Below are positions 11,551 through 22,218 of a stretch of 64,000 nucleotides of DNA, one piece after another. Position numbers and translations under genes: made by a program. Under the pieces are notes generated by a model. The model saw nothing but the letters and a program-made list of their open reading frames with translations, did no database searches and was not told where the DNA came from. Source of the stretch: Benincasa hispida (lineage: Eukaryota > Streptophyta > Magnoliopsida > Cucurbitales > Cucurbitaceae); contig NC_052359.1 in the NCBI RefSeq assembly GCF_009727055.1, positions 7,904,418 through 7,968,417 of the forward strand. Reading direction: 5' to 3'. How positions within the stretch are numbered: the stretch's first letter is position 1; each line of letters begins with the position of its first letter.

Positions 11551-12156
11551 AAACCCCGTACTCCATTTTCCCTACCTAAGTGAGTAATAGGCATATTAAG
11601 TAAAGACTAAAGATATGTTAAAGTAAAGTTGTGAAAGGAAGTAGGAAGATAGAGAAAGATGGGAATTTCATGGCATCATATATGTACATTTACCTACAGT
11701 TATTTTCGTCTTGGCAGTTTTCCTGAAGGGCCTACCTAACAGAACTGTAGAAGATTAAGGTGTAGAAATTTTATCCATTTTTAATATATATAAATCGACT
11801 GGGAAAATCAAGTCCTTAACTTGCAACAATACATCCTCAACAATCCCTAAGGGTTGGATAAAAGATCTATCAACTAGTTAGATGCATACAACAATTTTTT
11901 TGTAAATCATTCAATTTTAAGTCCTCATAAACATGATAGGGCATGACATTAATAGAGGCTCCTAGATCTAGCATGGCATGATAGATGATTCGATTACCAA
12001 TAATGCAGGGCAAAGTGAACATACCTGGATCTCAACATTTTTTTAGGAATATTATGTTTTAGGAGAGCCGATACATTCTTACTTACCACTACCTTTTCTT
12101 TATCTTTACCTGTCCTCTTTTTGGTGCATAACTCCTTAATGAATTTAGCATACCTG
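11551..12156 (-). pseudogene. G1 gag C-terminus and aspartic protease fragment
   Basis: In sense it opens YAKFIKELCTKKR and continues through KVVVSKNVSALL. After a frame change it gives the retropepsin-like stretch GMFTLPCIIGNRIIYHAMLD, followed by LGASINVMP. The L-D-L-G-A-S motif is typical of Athila-like proteases. The domain end (QPLGIVEDVLLQV and VLLGRPF) follows near 11880-11720 with breaks. It forms one reading unit with the gag half at 35404-37008, now 23 kb away because of the Copia-B insertion. Confidence 0.82.
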
Positions 12157-12606
12157 TGAATGCACTCTTATCACAGAGAGTCCATGAGCGGAAGCACGAT
12201 CGATCCAAATCCATTTTGACAGAATTAAAGGCATTCACAAACAAATAGAACAGTTACGCATCTTCTAACAAATTACAACATGCTTTCATAATTAAAAACA
12301 AAAGGAATGAGAGATATACCTTTGAAGAACTCTTCTTCTACAAATCTCTCACTCTCGTGATGACTGGAACAATAACCTCTCGCTCTCACCCAGATCGCCT
12401 ACCCAATCGTCTAATGGTCACAAACAATATTCTCCACGAACAAACACCCTCTTAGATACCACCACTCGGCAACCTTGGTATTCTCGGAGTGAGAATTCAA
12501 GAGGTGTGGGCTCTGTTGGATTTGGTAGAAGGATGGAGGAAACAACGATCGAACTATACTGTAAATAAAAATTTATATCTTGCGCTTATAATGATTCAAG
12601 TTCTTG

Positions 12607-12624
12607 TCCCCGGCAACGGTGCCA
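12607..12624 (-). other. primer binding site, Asp-tRNA type
   Basis: In sense it reads TGGCACCGTTGCCGGGGA. This differs by one base from TGGCGCCGTTGCCGGGGA, the Asp-tRNA-complementary PBS usual in Athila-like elements. It starts six bases after the LTR end at 12631. Confidence 0.85.
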
Positions 12625-13887
12625 AAAACTTGATAGACGAAATTTAAATATGATGCGTTGATGAATGATGTTGATGGCTTTATGCGCTCAAGTTGCTTTG
12701 CGATAAAGATATGCGATACTACGTTCTAAATGTATGCTATGATGTTGATAGACTTTGTAGTATGCGTTCATGTAGTGCATGTCCCAAGTTTTCTTACGCT
12801 GGAACCAAGTATAATTCCAACCTAAGTTTCTATAATACGATACTAATCTGAGGTCGAACACGGGGATTGTTGTTATTAATACGATACTAATGTGGTAGAT
12901 GCGACCGGTTTAACATAAAGAATAATGAATTGGGTTGCAGAAAAGTAAATTGCGGTAAAGAATAAATTGCGATGGTAAATAAAGTGCGGTAAAGTAAATT
13001 GCGGTGGTAAAGTAAATGACTAAACTATTAATATACAGGTTGAGGACTGGCTGTGAAGTTGTACAAAAGAGTCTAATGAATGTGGTGGCAAGTATTGTGA
13101 ATGAATCAGAAAGAGAATGGGTTAAGGGAAAGGACATCGCAAGTTCGTCAATCTTGCTAAGGACGCAACTAAGGTTCCGCTTTCCCTTGGCTTACACCTT
13201 TCAGTGATCAGCCGCATTCCAATATGTCTATGGTGAAACAAGGATGAACGTGATGAATGCAAGGTTGTTTCCATCTCTGGAAATACTTCTCGCTTTAGTT
13301 AACGCATTCTTTCAACCTTCTTTCGATAGGCGGAATAACATCTTCACTTCTGCTCTCACAGGTGAAGATGCTGCCGAGCATGCTTTAGCTAAACTCAGCC
13401 GTTTTCCATAACAAGGATTAACTCACTCGCTTAATCCTTCCCCTTTACCTAGGGAATTAGTTACACATGATGAAGAAAATGGATGATGAATGTATGGAAA
13501 AGACTAGAGAAATGACGATGAATACGATAATGATATTAAATTCTAGAGATAAGCGTTTGTTACAGAAGGTGAATGAAAGATTAAAGATAGATGAACATAG
13601 TATATTGAATTGGAAAATAAGAACGAATACGGAAAGAGTGTCAATGTCTTGACATAGATCCCGATCGGAGACATTGTGCTTGCCGGTGTGTGGAAGAAAT
13701 GGAGGAAAGCTTCCCTCTTAGGCTTGCTTTCCAGGTAGAAGTGACCTCTCGTACAAAGCTTCTTATACAAGAATGGAAATAATTTCTTGCTCAGAGACTT
13801 ACCTTTCAGTCTTATCTCGTCGTTCTCCTGGATTTTCTCTAGATTGTCTCTTCAGACCAGCCTCCTTAACATTGAATTTGAGGAAGC

Positions 13888-13895
13888 TATTTATA
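13888..13895 (-). promoter_or_regulatory. TATA box of C1 LTR
   Basis: TATAAATA in sense, in the context CTATAAATAGC. The same box in the same context appears in C2 (18428-18435 and about 22967-22974), so it is probably the LTR promoter. Confidence 0.6.
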
Positions 13896-14054
13896 GACCT
13901 TGCCTCCTATATTAGTGGTCCCACTTTGTAAATCTAATAATTCCTGCCGTGGCATAGTGCAAATGTCCGCTCTATTCCATGATCAATCTGTCAGAATCGT
14001 ACAACAGAAAAGCTGTACACTTGTCAGAAGCCCCTGCGAATGCGTTGCTCTTCA

Positions 14055-14290
14055 CATCTTTGATCGATGGCCGCATGCGGTGTAATTGTTTTAATCTCTT
14101 ATCGATTGCCGCATGCGGTGGAAATGCGTTGATCGCTTGAATCCATGATCAATCGTCGCATGCACTGCAATTGCATTGATCCTTTTCATTCTTGATCGAT
14201 TGCGGCATGTTGTGTGGATGCATTATTCATTTTTGTCCTCGAGCGGTTGTTTCATGCGGTGACCTATTTCCTGCAAAACAAAGACTTGGA
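14055..14290. repeat. clustered CCGCATGCGG palindromes in C1 LTR
   Basis: Four to five degenerate units of about 50-60 bp each pair TTGATCGATTG with a GCCGCATGCGGT box and a GCGTTGATC word. The core CCGCATGCGG is a perfect 10-bp palindrome. Equivalent clusters occur in C2 (18590-18790 and 23150-23340). Confidence 0.7.
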
Positions 14291-14509
14291 CATTCCATTT
14301 TGCCATTGTAATGGGGTTAGTGGGTGTGTTCACGACACTTTACAATTTTCGTATTTATAAGCCAATTTCTATACTGTCGACGCAATTCTTCCTTCTTTTT
14401 GCCGTATAATCTAAATAAAACGGTATAAATAACTTGTATTTCTATAAGTTATCATATACAATTAAGCAAGTGGGAGAATAAACTGTCTATCATATAGACT
14501 TTGCGTGCT

Positions 14510-14700
14510 TGATCATTTAGTAAAACTCAGCAGGTACACGATCGTTTAGAAAAACAGGCTTGATCGTTTACCCGTTTGTTTAGAGAATCTTGCTTGCCAC
14601 GTGATCGCTTAGTAAATCACTTTACACGTTCGTCTAGTAAATGGTGCTAGTGCACGATTGTTTAGAAAATCACTTGAAGGATATCGTGTAGTCTCTCATG
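14510..14700. repeat. GATCGTTTAG box cluster in LTR B1
   Basis: About eight imperfect copies of ACGATCGTTTAG (GATCATTTAG, GATCGCTTAG, GTTCGTCTAG and so on) are spaced 15-35 bp apart. The matching cluster in LTR B2 is at 33710-33920. Confidence 0.72.
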
Positions 14701-16166
14701 AGCTAAACCATTGGTCATGTACTTAATGAAGCGATCCATTTAAGAAAATGAAAACTCTTTTCATTTTATCCTTCAGTCATGAAAACTGATCATAACCTCC
14801 TACTTTCACGCACGGTTAAACGAGAAACCACCCACAATTATCATATAATTGTTTTAATTATAAATAAATATAATAACTAACTTATCATATTATATTTATA
14901 ACCTATAGTCTTAATATCACATCATAAGTAATATTTAAACCATAGTTCCTTTCTCCTTTATTCAATATAAATCATATTTATATCTAGTTCCTCCAATTAA
15001 TGTATCTCATACATTATATTAATTATATCAAATATAATTGAACCAATTTAATTACATTATATATAATCAAACTCCCTCTTGTCAATTTGAACACTTCAAA
15101 CTGACCCAAAAACTTATTCTCAACTTGAATCCATTGAGCTACCAAGGAGACTTTATGAACTTGTAGCTTGAAGCTCCAACGGTACGTGAATAGCTGACTA
15201 AACTTTTTAATCACAAGATCGACCATCCGTTAACTGCCAGACATTCCATTAAAGACCGACAACTACACTCTTCTCATCACAGATATAACCAATCAACAGT
15301 ACCATAACCCTTCACAGATCGCTCGAAAGTACAACTAGACCAATTTATCGTTTTACCCCTGTAGTTACATCTAACTTCTTAAGTACCACTGATTCCTCTA
15401 ATGAACAATACATCATAGTCCTACTATGAGTGGACACCTCTCGGGCCATGAGAAGGTGTGTGGTGCCACATCGTTCAAGCCCCGGAATCAGTCCTTAAGG
15501 GAGGAATCTATCTACTTACCCTTGCTTTGGGGAATGAGTGAATTCCATCTTGTGTAGCTGAGTTCTCGGCTTCCCAATCAGACGAATTCCCAAAGTGGTA
15601 GGTTTGAGTCGGCAATCTGGCCACTGCACCCATGCAAATCAAAGGACCGCCCTCATAGGCAGGAGTTCCTAACTCACTCAGGATTAAGGTCATGTTACCT
15701 ATGGTCATCCTAGTGAAATGAAAGTCTCTGTCATGAATGGCGTGATATAACGAGACTAAAAACTTTGCGGTCTGGTCTTACACAAACTCCTTTGTATAGA
15801 ACACCCCCACTTGTATGTCTCTGCATGAATGATCAGGATCAGACCATTTGTAGCACTTTACAACACTTGTAACATCTATAAAGCGGGTCGTATCCGTAGG
15901 GTTTCCCCCATTTATCCATATATTACAAACCATTAAGGTTATCACTTAAGGCATGATCCACTCGTATGTCTCCACATACATGCTTAAGTTACAACGACAA
16001 CCAGGAATCTTAGTTTATTGGTTTGTGGTAAATGCAACTAAAATATCTCATATTTCATAGACAACAGTGAATAAAATATCTCATATTATTATATCATAAG
16101 CATTTGATCATACAGGTGTTTACAAACTACATGACCCTACGAGAGTTTAGGGCATCAACCCCAACA

Positions 16167-16200
16167 ATCTCTCACTTGTCTTAAAGCGAATAGGTGTACA
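16167..16200 (-). other. Copia-B polypurine tract region
   Basis: Just outside the 3' LTR the sense sequence is GACAAGTGAGAGAT followed by the LTR start TGTTGGGG. This is the expected place for the plus-strand primer, although the tract is only moderately purine-rich. Confidence 0.55.
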
Positions 16201-16359
16201 AGATAAGAACAAGTACAAAATAATAAACTAGGGCACTAAGGCTCAGTACAAAAATCTCTCACTTGCCCTAGTCCAGTCGCTGGCGGTCCTGTAGACCCAT
16301 GCTCTGAAGGTAACCCTAAAAACTATAGCCATGAGAGCCTTCATAAACGGGTCAGAAAT

Positions 16360-17583
16360 GTTATGCTCCAAAGCGATATTCGTGATCATCACATCCCCTC
16401 GATGCACTATCTCGCAGATGAGATGATACTTCTACTCTATATGTTTGTCGCACTTGTGACTCCTAGGCTCCATGGAGTTTGCCACAACACCACTATTATC
16501 ACAATAAAGGGTGATGGGCCTAGACATGTCTGGAGCGACTTCCAGATCAATCAGAAACTTCTTAAGCCAGATGACCTTTTTAGCAGCTTCACGAGCCGCT
16601 ACATACTCGACCTCCATCGTAGAGTCAACGATGCACCCTTTCTTAGTGCTTCACCATACTACAACTCCTTCGTTAAGAGTGAACACTGAGCTTGAAGTGG
16701 ATTTTCGAGAATCCTTATCAGTCTGAAAGTCAGAGTTCGTGTATCCAGTAACGATAAAATCCTTAGATCCATCCACGAGTATGTAGTCACTATTCTCTGA
16801 AGATACTTGAGGATGTTCTTGACTGCAGTATCAAACAAAATATTCCAAGATCGAGATGCCTATTTTAGGCCATAAATGGACCGATTTAGTTTGCAAACCT
16901 TTTGCACTTGACCTTGGGCTATGAATCCCTCGGGCTGCACCATAGAAATGATCTCCTCAACATTACCATTTAGAAACGTAGTCTTAACATCCATTTACCA
17001 TATCTCATAGTCATAATATGAGATAATGGATAGGAGAATGCAAATAGACTTCAACATGGAAACAGGCGAGAAAGTCTCCTCATCGTCAACTTCTTCCACT
17101 AGGGTATAACCCTTTGCCACAAGTCTAGCCTTGAAAGTTTTCACCTTCCCATCGGCACCCCGTTTTCTCTTATTGATCCATTTACAACCTATAGGTTTTA
17201 CCCCATCAAGTTGATCTACAAGATCCCATATTGAGTTGAAGTACATAGACTCCATCTTGAGATCCATAACTTTGATCCATTCATCCCGATCAACATCCTC
17301 CATTATCTTCTGATAAGACAATGGATCCTCAACCTCGCCATCGGCTACCATAGCGAGGATTTCAATGAAACCATATAGCGAACAGGTGGGTTCGCAACCC
17401 TCCCACTACGTCGAGGTTCCCTCAACTCTTAAGGTGGATCTGACCTATACAAGATGAACTTCCATAAAAAACTCTTATTGATGGAGTAGGCCCTTCAACA
17501 ACTCTTGTTGAAGCTTTGATAGTTTCATTGGAAAGTTCACACAACACAATCTTACTACGTGGACTGTACTTCCTCTATGGATG
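16360..17583 (-). pseudogene. Copia-B reverse transcriptase and RNase H, internally deleted
   Basis: The 118-codon open stretch (17351-16995) encodes the RT N-terminus (ARLVAKGYTLVEEVDDEETF, then SPVSMLKSI). After a TAA in place of Gln it reads MDVKTTFLNGNVEE and CKLNRSIYGLK, then a second stop (TAG for Gln) and SRSWNILFD. From there it jumps to TAVKNILKYL, so the fingers-palm part with the YVDD active site is deleted. RNase H remains at 16617-16432 with EVEYVAAREAAKKVIWLK and LYCDNSGVVAN. The left end of the frame (17583) is cut by C2, with roughly 230 bp of the linker lost relative to Copia-1. Confidence 0.86.
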
Positions 17584-18965
17584 CAATGGCAAGTCTTATG
17601 AATGAGGCAGAAAGAGAAAGAGTAAAGAGTAAAAACATCGCAAGTTCGTCAATCGTGTTAAGGACACAACTGAGGTTTCGCTTTCCCTTGGCGTACACCT
17701 TTTGGTGATCGGCCGCATTCCCATACGTTTATGGTGAAACAGAGATGAACGTGATGAACGCAAGGTTGTTTCCATCTCTGGAAATACTTCTCGCTTTAGT
17801 GAACGCATTCTTCCAACCTTCTCTCGATAGGCGGAATAACATCTTTACTTTTGCTCTCATAGGTGATAATGCCGTCGAGCATGCTTTAGCTAAACTTAAT
17901 TGATTCCTTGACACAGATTAACTCACTCGCTTAATTCTCGCTATTTACCCCGAGGATTAAGAACACATCATGGAGAAAATGGATGATAAATGTATGGAAA
18001 GAGACAGGGAGATGATAACGATAACGATGATAACATTTAATTCTAAAATTAAGCATTTGATACATGTTTGTGAATGAGAGATTAAAGAAGATGAACACAG
18101 AATATGAATTAGAGAATAGAAATAAATACAGAAAGAGTGTCAACATCTTGACACAGATCCCGATCGGAGACTTGTGCTTACCGGTGTATGGATGTGGTGG
18201 AGAAGAAAGCTTCCCTCTTAGGCTTGCTTTTCCGGTAGAATTGACCTTTTGCACAGAGCTTCAACTTCAGAAATCGAAAGAATTCTTTGCTCGGAGACTC
18301 ACCTTTCAGCCTTGCCTCATAGTTCTCCCAGATTTACTCTGTAAAGTCTCTTCAGACCAGCCTCTCTCCCCCCCAGTATTAGTATCAGTATATGTATATG
18401 TATATTTTTTAGCGAATTTGAGGAAGCTATTTATAGGCAAGCCTTGTCTCATAGTTCTCCCAAATTATACTTGTCTAAAACCAAGTATAATTCCTTTCTG
18501 TTCCATGGTCAATCCGTCAGAATTACACAACAAAAGCTGTACACTTGTCAGAATCGTCCTCGAATGCGTTGCTCTTCACATCTTCGATCTATCGCCGCAT
18601 GCGGTATTGTTTTTAATTACCGCATGCGATTGAAATGCGTTGATCACTAAAGATCTTGATCGATTGTCGCAGCGTCGTCATTGCGTTGATCATCTCTTCG
18701 TTCTTGATTGATGGGCGCATGCGATGTAGATGCGTTGTACATTTTTCCTTCGAGCCATTAATGCATGCGGTGACCTATTTCCTGCAAAACAGAGATTGAA
18801 ACATTCTATTTCGCCATCATAATGGTGTTAGTGGGTGCATTTACGACATTTCATAATTTTCTTATTTCTTAGCCAATTCTTATACTTTCGACGCAAATTT
18901 CCTCTCTTTTTGCCACAATATCTAAATAAAACAGCATAAATAAATTGTATTTTTACAAGTTATCA
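17584..18965 (-). repeat. C2 3' LTR, truncated
   Basis: It is collinear with C1 from about 13085 to 14454 and ends ACAAGTTATCA at 18965. It has the TATA box (18428-18435), a TATGTATATGTATAT run (about 18390-18410) and the CCGCATGCGG cluster. The low-coordinate third is missing. Confidence 0.82.
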
Positions 18966-18981
18966 CACCCCCAAATTTAGA
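18966..18981 (-). other. C2 polypurine tract
   Basis: In sense it reads TCTAAATTTGGGGGTG immediately before the LTR start TGATAACTTG, as expected for plus-strand priming. Exact copies of the same 16-mer occur at 19579-19594 and 20085-20100. Confidence 0.78.
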
Positions 18982-20095
18982 TATATGCTTGTCCTCAAGC
19001 ATATCTTCAACTAAGGCAATTTTGCTCAATTTCTATCCTAATTTTGCGTCGATTGTTTGCTCCGAATGCTCCACCTTTACAATATTACTTAACAACACAA
19101 TTTCCTTCTATCCTTTAACAATTCATCAATATGCTCTACTTTATTCTTTTATACAACAAACCTCTACTAAAAAATTCCCTTCTTGTTTTGAGAAGAATGT
19201 TTACCTCTTCTTGCAAAAACAACTAGGTGCGTCTTTATACGGTGGTCTGGTTTGCTTCATTTTATTAGAGATTATTGATCATGGTTACACCCTTCGTTTT
19301 GGCATGCTCCCACGGGTGTCATGCGAGCATCCGACTACGGTTGTGTTCCAATCTCAACTTCAACTCTTGATTTTCAGCTAAGTTTTACTTTTGCTGGTCA
19401 AAGGAGTTGTCTCTTNGACTACGGTTGTGTTCCAATCTCAACTTCAACTCTTGATTTTCAGCTAAGTTTTACTTTTGCTGGTCAAAGGAGTTGTCTCTTA
19501 TATTCTTATTTTCTCTCTCTCTTTTTTTTTTTATGAACGCATTTTCCTAATAATGACCGCATCTTCTTAGACCTTCCCCACCCCCAAATTTAGAGATGCA
19601 CAAGGTTCTCATTGCGTTGTTTTGGACAGAAAAGACAAAACACTTGGTCAAAATTTTGAAAAGAAGGTTTGAGTAGAGTCTTGAAATAGAAAAGGTAAAG
19701 TAGTGCTATTGCTATGAATTATCTAAGTGTTAGTCAGAAAGTGCAAAGTATAAGAAATATTGCTAAGGGTATGCATACTACTCATCATGGCAGCGCAATT
19801 AATAATGCAAAATTAAAGACAAGGAATATCGTAATACTTGACAAAGGATGATAAGTAAAGAGGCTAATACATATGGAAAGAATAGTTACTCAGTTGTATT
19901 AAAATTACTCAGTTGTATTAAAATTAACTCAATATACAAAGAATTACAATCATCGCAACACAAAATTTAAGCATGTACAAAAAAAAAATCAAGGTATAGC
20001 TTCTATACATAAAAAAAATAATGAAATGAATAAAATAAAAGAGTGACTGCAACGAAAAATTGCAGATTTATTGAGGAGGTGGCACACCCCCAAAT
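18982..20095 (-). other. C2 3' untranslated region
   Basis: There is no credible ORF. It holds the box CCCACGGGTGTCATGCGAGC (about 19311-19330), which is shared with C3, two extra polypurine-like 16-mers, and the single-N duplication at 19333-19499. A-rich and T-rich runs occupy the remainder. Confidence 0.6.
19333..19499. repeat. exact 83-bp tandem duplication around one N
   Basis: 19333-19415 and 19417-19499 are identical and separated only by N at 19416. This pattern suggests two contig ends that overlap but were joined instead of merged. The duplication is probably not biological. Confidence 0.85.
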
Positions 20096-22218
20096 TTAGA
20101 GTTGCGGCAGAGGCTCTAGTGGAGGATTTTGCGGAGGAACTCGAGGAGCTTCTTCAAAGTGCAAAGGTTGCTGTAAATGCGGAGGCAACATGGGACCATG
20201 TAAATAGGCTGTCAAAAAGTTAAAGTACTCATGGTTGCGCTCTGCCATTTGTCTTTGGTTCAGGTGGATCGTGAAGATATTGCATTGAATGTTGATCAGC
20301 ACCTGCCGTGTCATCGCAATACTGCGTTGAACCTCTGTGTAGCTTTCTTGTAACTCTGTTATTCGTTGGCAGAAGAATTCTTATTGATGAGAGAGAAGAG
20401 AACGCATCTCTGCTAGTTCAACAGCAAGGGTTGTGGTGGTGGGATGCGCCTGTGAAGTTTGTCCATCAACGGTTTGAGGTTGAGCAGAAGTGCCTTCACC
20501 CAAACCGTGTCGGTCGTCAACATGCGACGATGGAGGAGAAAAATGCGGTGGAGATGGAGGGGAGGAAGATACTGCTGGGAGTGCGTTGGGTGAATCGGGA
20601 GCAAGGAGGAGATTCGTAAAGTGTTCAGGGAGTGGGGAAAGGGGTTCCGTAGGTGGGCTTGGAGGGTGAATAACTAAAGGTAAGGGGTCCAAGGGTATTT
20701 GGTCTTGCGTTTGGGATATTGGCTCCTTGACTTTTTCCTTGCTTTGTCATCTTTGTGCTATTTCTTGGGCTTTGGCATTGCGGCACATTCAAATCGATAA
20801 GGGGTCGTTTAAATGGAAGCTCGGGGCAATGAGGAGAGTCCTTGAGAAGCATTCTCAAGATCTTTGTGTTGATGAGACATGGACTTTCGGCATTGGCACT
20901 TCTTCAATACCTACACTCACAGAGATGCATAAGCTTGAAACCGTCCAAGAAAAAGAAATACTGCGCCTTTCACACGCGCCACAAAACCTCGAATTTGCTT
21001 TGCGATCAATTGGCCCACGTCGATCGAAATACTGCGCGCTATGCAGTATGCGGCCATTACTCGATCCCTTGAAACTGTTTTGTCATGCGATGTAGGGATG
21101 AGTCGCCTTTTCACCAAGTAAACCCAAAGACGCTCTTCCCGAAGTAGTTTTTTTGGACGCAAGGGTTTTAATGCCTTTCAAATATTTCGACCACTGAGTG
21201 CCCGGTTGCGTTAATGTTCTCAACGCATCTTCCATTTGCTCTTCTTGGGGATCTTCAATAATTTTGTACCCGGCGCATCTAGGATGTCCTTATTGATATA
21301 ATTCATTGATGTCCCTTTATGCTGAATGGCACGATACACCCTTTCATGATCACCGCATCTTTGGTGCCATGAAGTCGTCCATTGAAAAAGCTCTCACTAC
21401 CGTTGGAATTATGATGGATGGGCACTGGCAGAATGTCTCCCACCCATGCTCTAGCACAACACTTGTAATTAAATCCGGTAGTGGCGTTGACGCAGGAAAG
21501 AACCCAATTTCCATCATCATGTCATCATTTTCCTTCTTCTTTGATGGACGCCCTTTGGTCAACGTAGGCTCACTGCTTTCAACTTTCACTTTGCCCTTAT
21601 CTTGTGCCAACGCAAGGAGGACCTTTGTCTTTGTTTCCGTTCCTGTTCCTTGCGCTGATCTTCTTCTTCCTTTCTCCACTCCGTAACTTATTTTCTTTTG
21701 TTCTCTCTAATGCACGACACATTTGCTTTGCGCCGTTTCTCCTTCTCTTCCTTCTTCTTCTTTTCTTCCTCTTTTTCTTCTCTCATTTCTTTTTCAAATC
21801 GCTCCGAGGCCAGCAATATACACTGTTCATCCTCGAGCCTTTTTCTCTCTTCTTCTACTGAAATTGCGTTGTTACGGTGCACTTTCTCATCTTGGAGTTT
21901 TCTTTTCAAATTGCCTACTGCGATGATTTGTTGCGCTTGTAACATCTTTTCCTGTTTTTCCTCTTCCTCTCATTTTCTTCTTTCCTTCTCTTCTTGCCAA
22001 AATTTTGGGTCGCTTGTTGACCCTTGCGACACATTCTCATTGCGACGATGCATTAGAGGGGTGATGTCTGGATCCTCTCGGTCTTCAGTCGCAACCATCC
22101 AGATATGCGTTGATGCCTTTTGAGGTTGCACTGATTCTTTTTCTTGCGTTGACACCCCCTCTTCCACCCTTGCAGCGGTGGATTCTCCGTCGATATCCGG
22201 GCTTTCTACCCTCTTCCG
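20096..22218 (-). pseudogene. C2 env-position ORF (putative plant transposon protein)
   Basis: In sense it is a chain of frames: 22236-21970 (acidic, Ser/Thr-rich), 21945-21688 (a Glu/Lys/Arg coiled coil), 21679-21350 (basic, then PLPDLITSVVLEHGWETFCQ), 21162-20917 (LWVYLVKRRLIPTSHDKTVS and MAAYCIARSISIDVGQLI), 20858-20381 (Pro-rich) and 20314-20096 (tail with NPPLEPLPQL). The core motif matches the C3 copy at 57594-58415. From memory this resembles the family annotated as putative plant transposon protein domain. It lies between pol and the 3' LTR, where Athila elements carry their env-like ORF. There is no clear signal peptide or membrane segment. Its function is unknown. Confidence 0.68.

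Larger units (their letters stand above)
12560..14454 (-). mobile_element. C1: Athila-like LTR plus PBS and 70-bp leader, TSD TATAC
   Basis: The insertion is bounded by TATAC at 12555-12559 and 14455-14459. It consists of one LTR (12631-14454; TGATAG... to ...TTATCA on the plus strand), a PBS (12607-12624) and only about 47 bp of further leader (12560-12606). A normal insertion would end in LTRs on both sides, so this is either an aberrant integration product or a deletion derivative. It has no coding capacity. Confidence 0.8.
12157..16166 (-). repeat. Copia-B 3' LTR (B1), split by C1
   Basis: It begins TGAATGCACTCTTATCAC and ends GGGCATCAACCCCAACA. Without the C1 insertion (12560-14459 including one TSD copy) it is about 2.1 kb and collinear with the 5' LTR at 33269-35403. 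The sequence GAACTATAC, then C1, then TATACAATTAAGCAAG corresponds to the uninterrupted GAACTATATGATCAAGCAAG at about 33660. Confidence 0.88.

Noticed and set aside
18064..18633. 189-codon open frame on the plus strand
   Set aside because: It lies wholly inside the C2 LTR, and the homologous LTR copies (C1 and 22219-23383) break the frame. The composition is accidental.
20308..20619. 103-codon plus-strand open frame
   Set aside because: Antisense shadow of the Pro/Ser-rich tail of the accessory ORF; no homolog in the C3 copy.
21604..22123. Plus-strand Ser/Phe/Leu-rich open frames resembling hydrophobic proteins
   Set aside because: They are the antisense shadow of the Glu/Lys coiled coil of the C2 accessory ORF.
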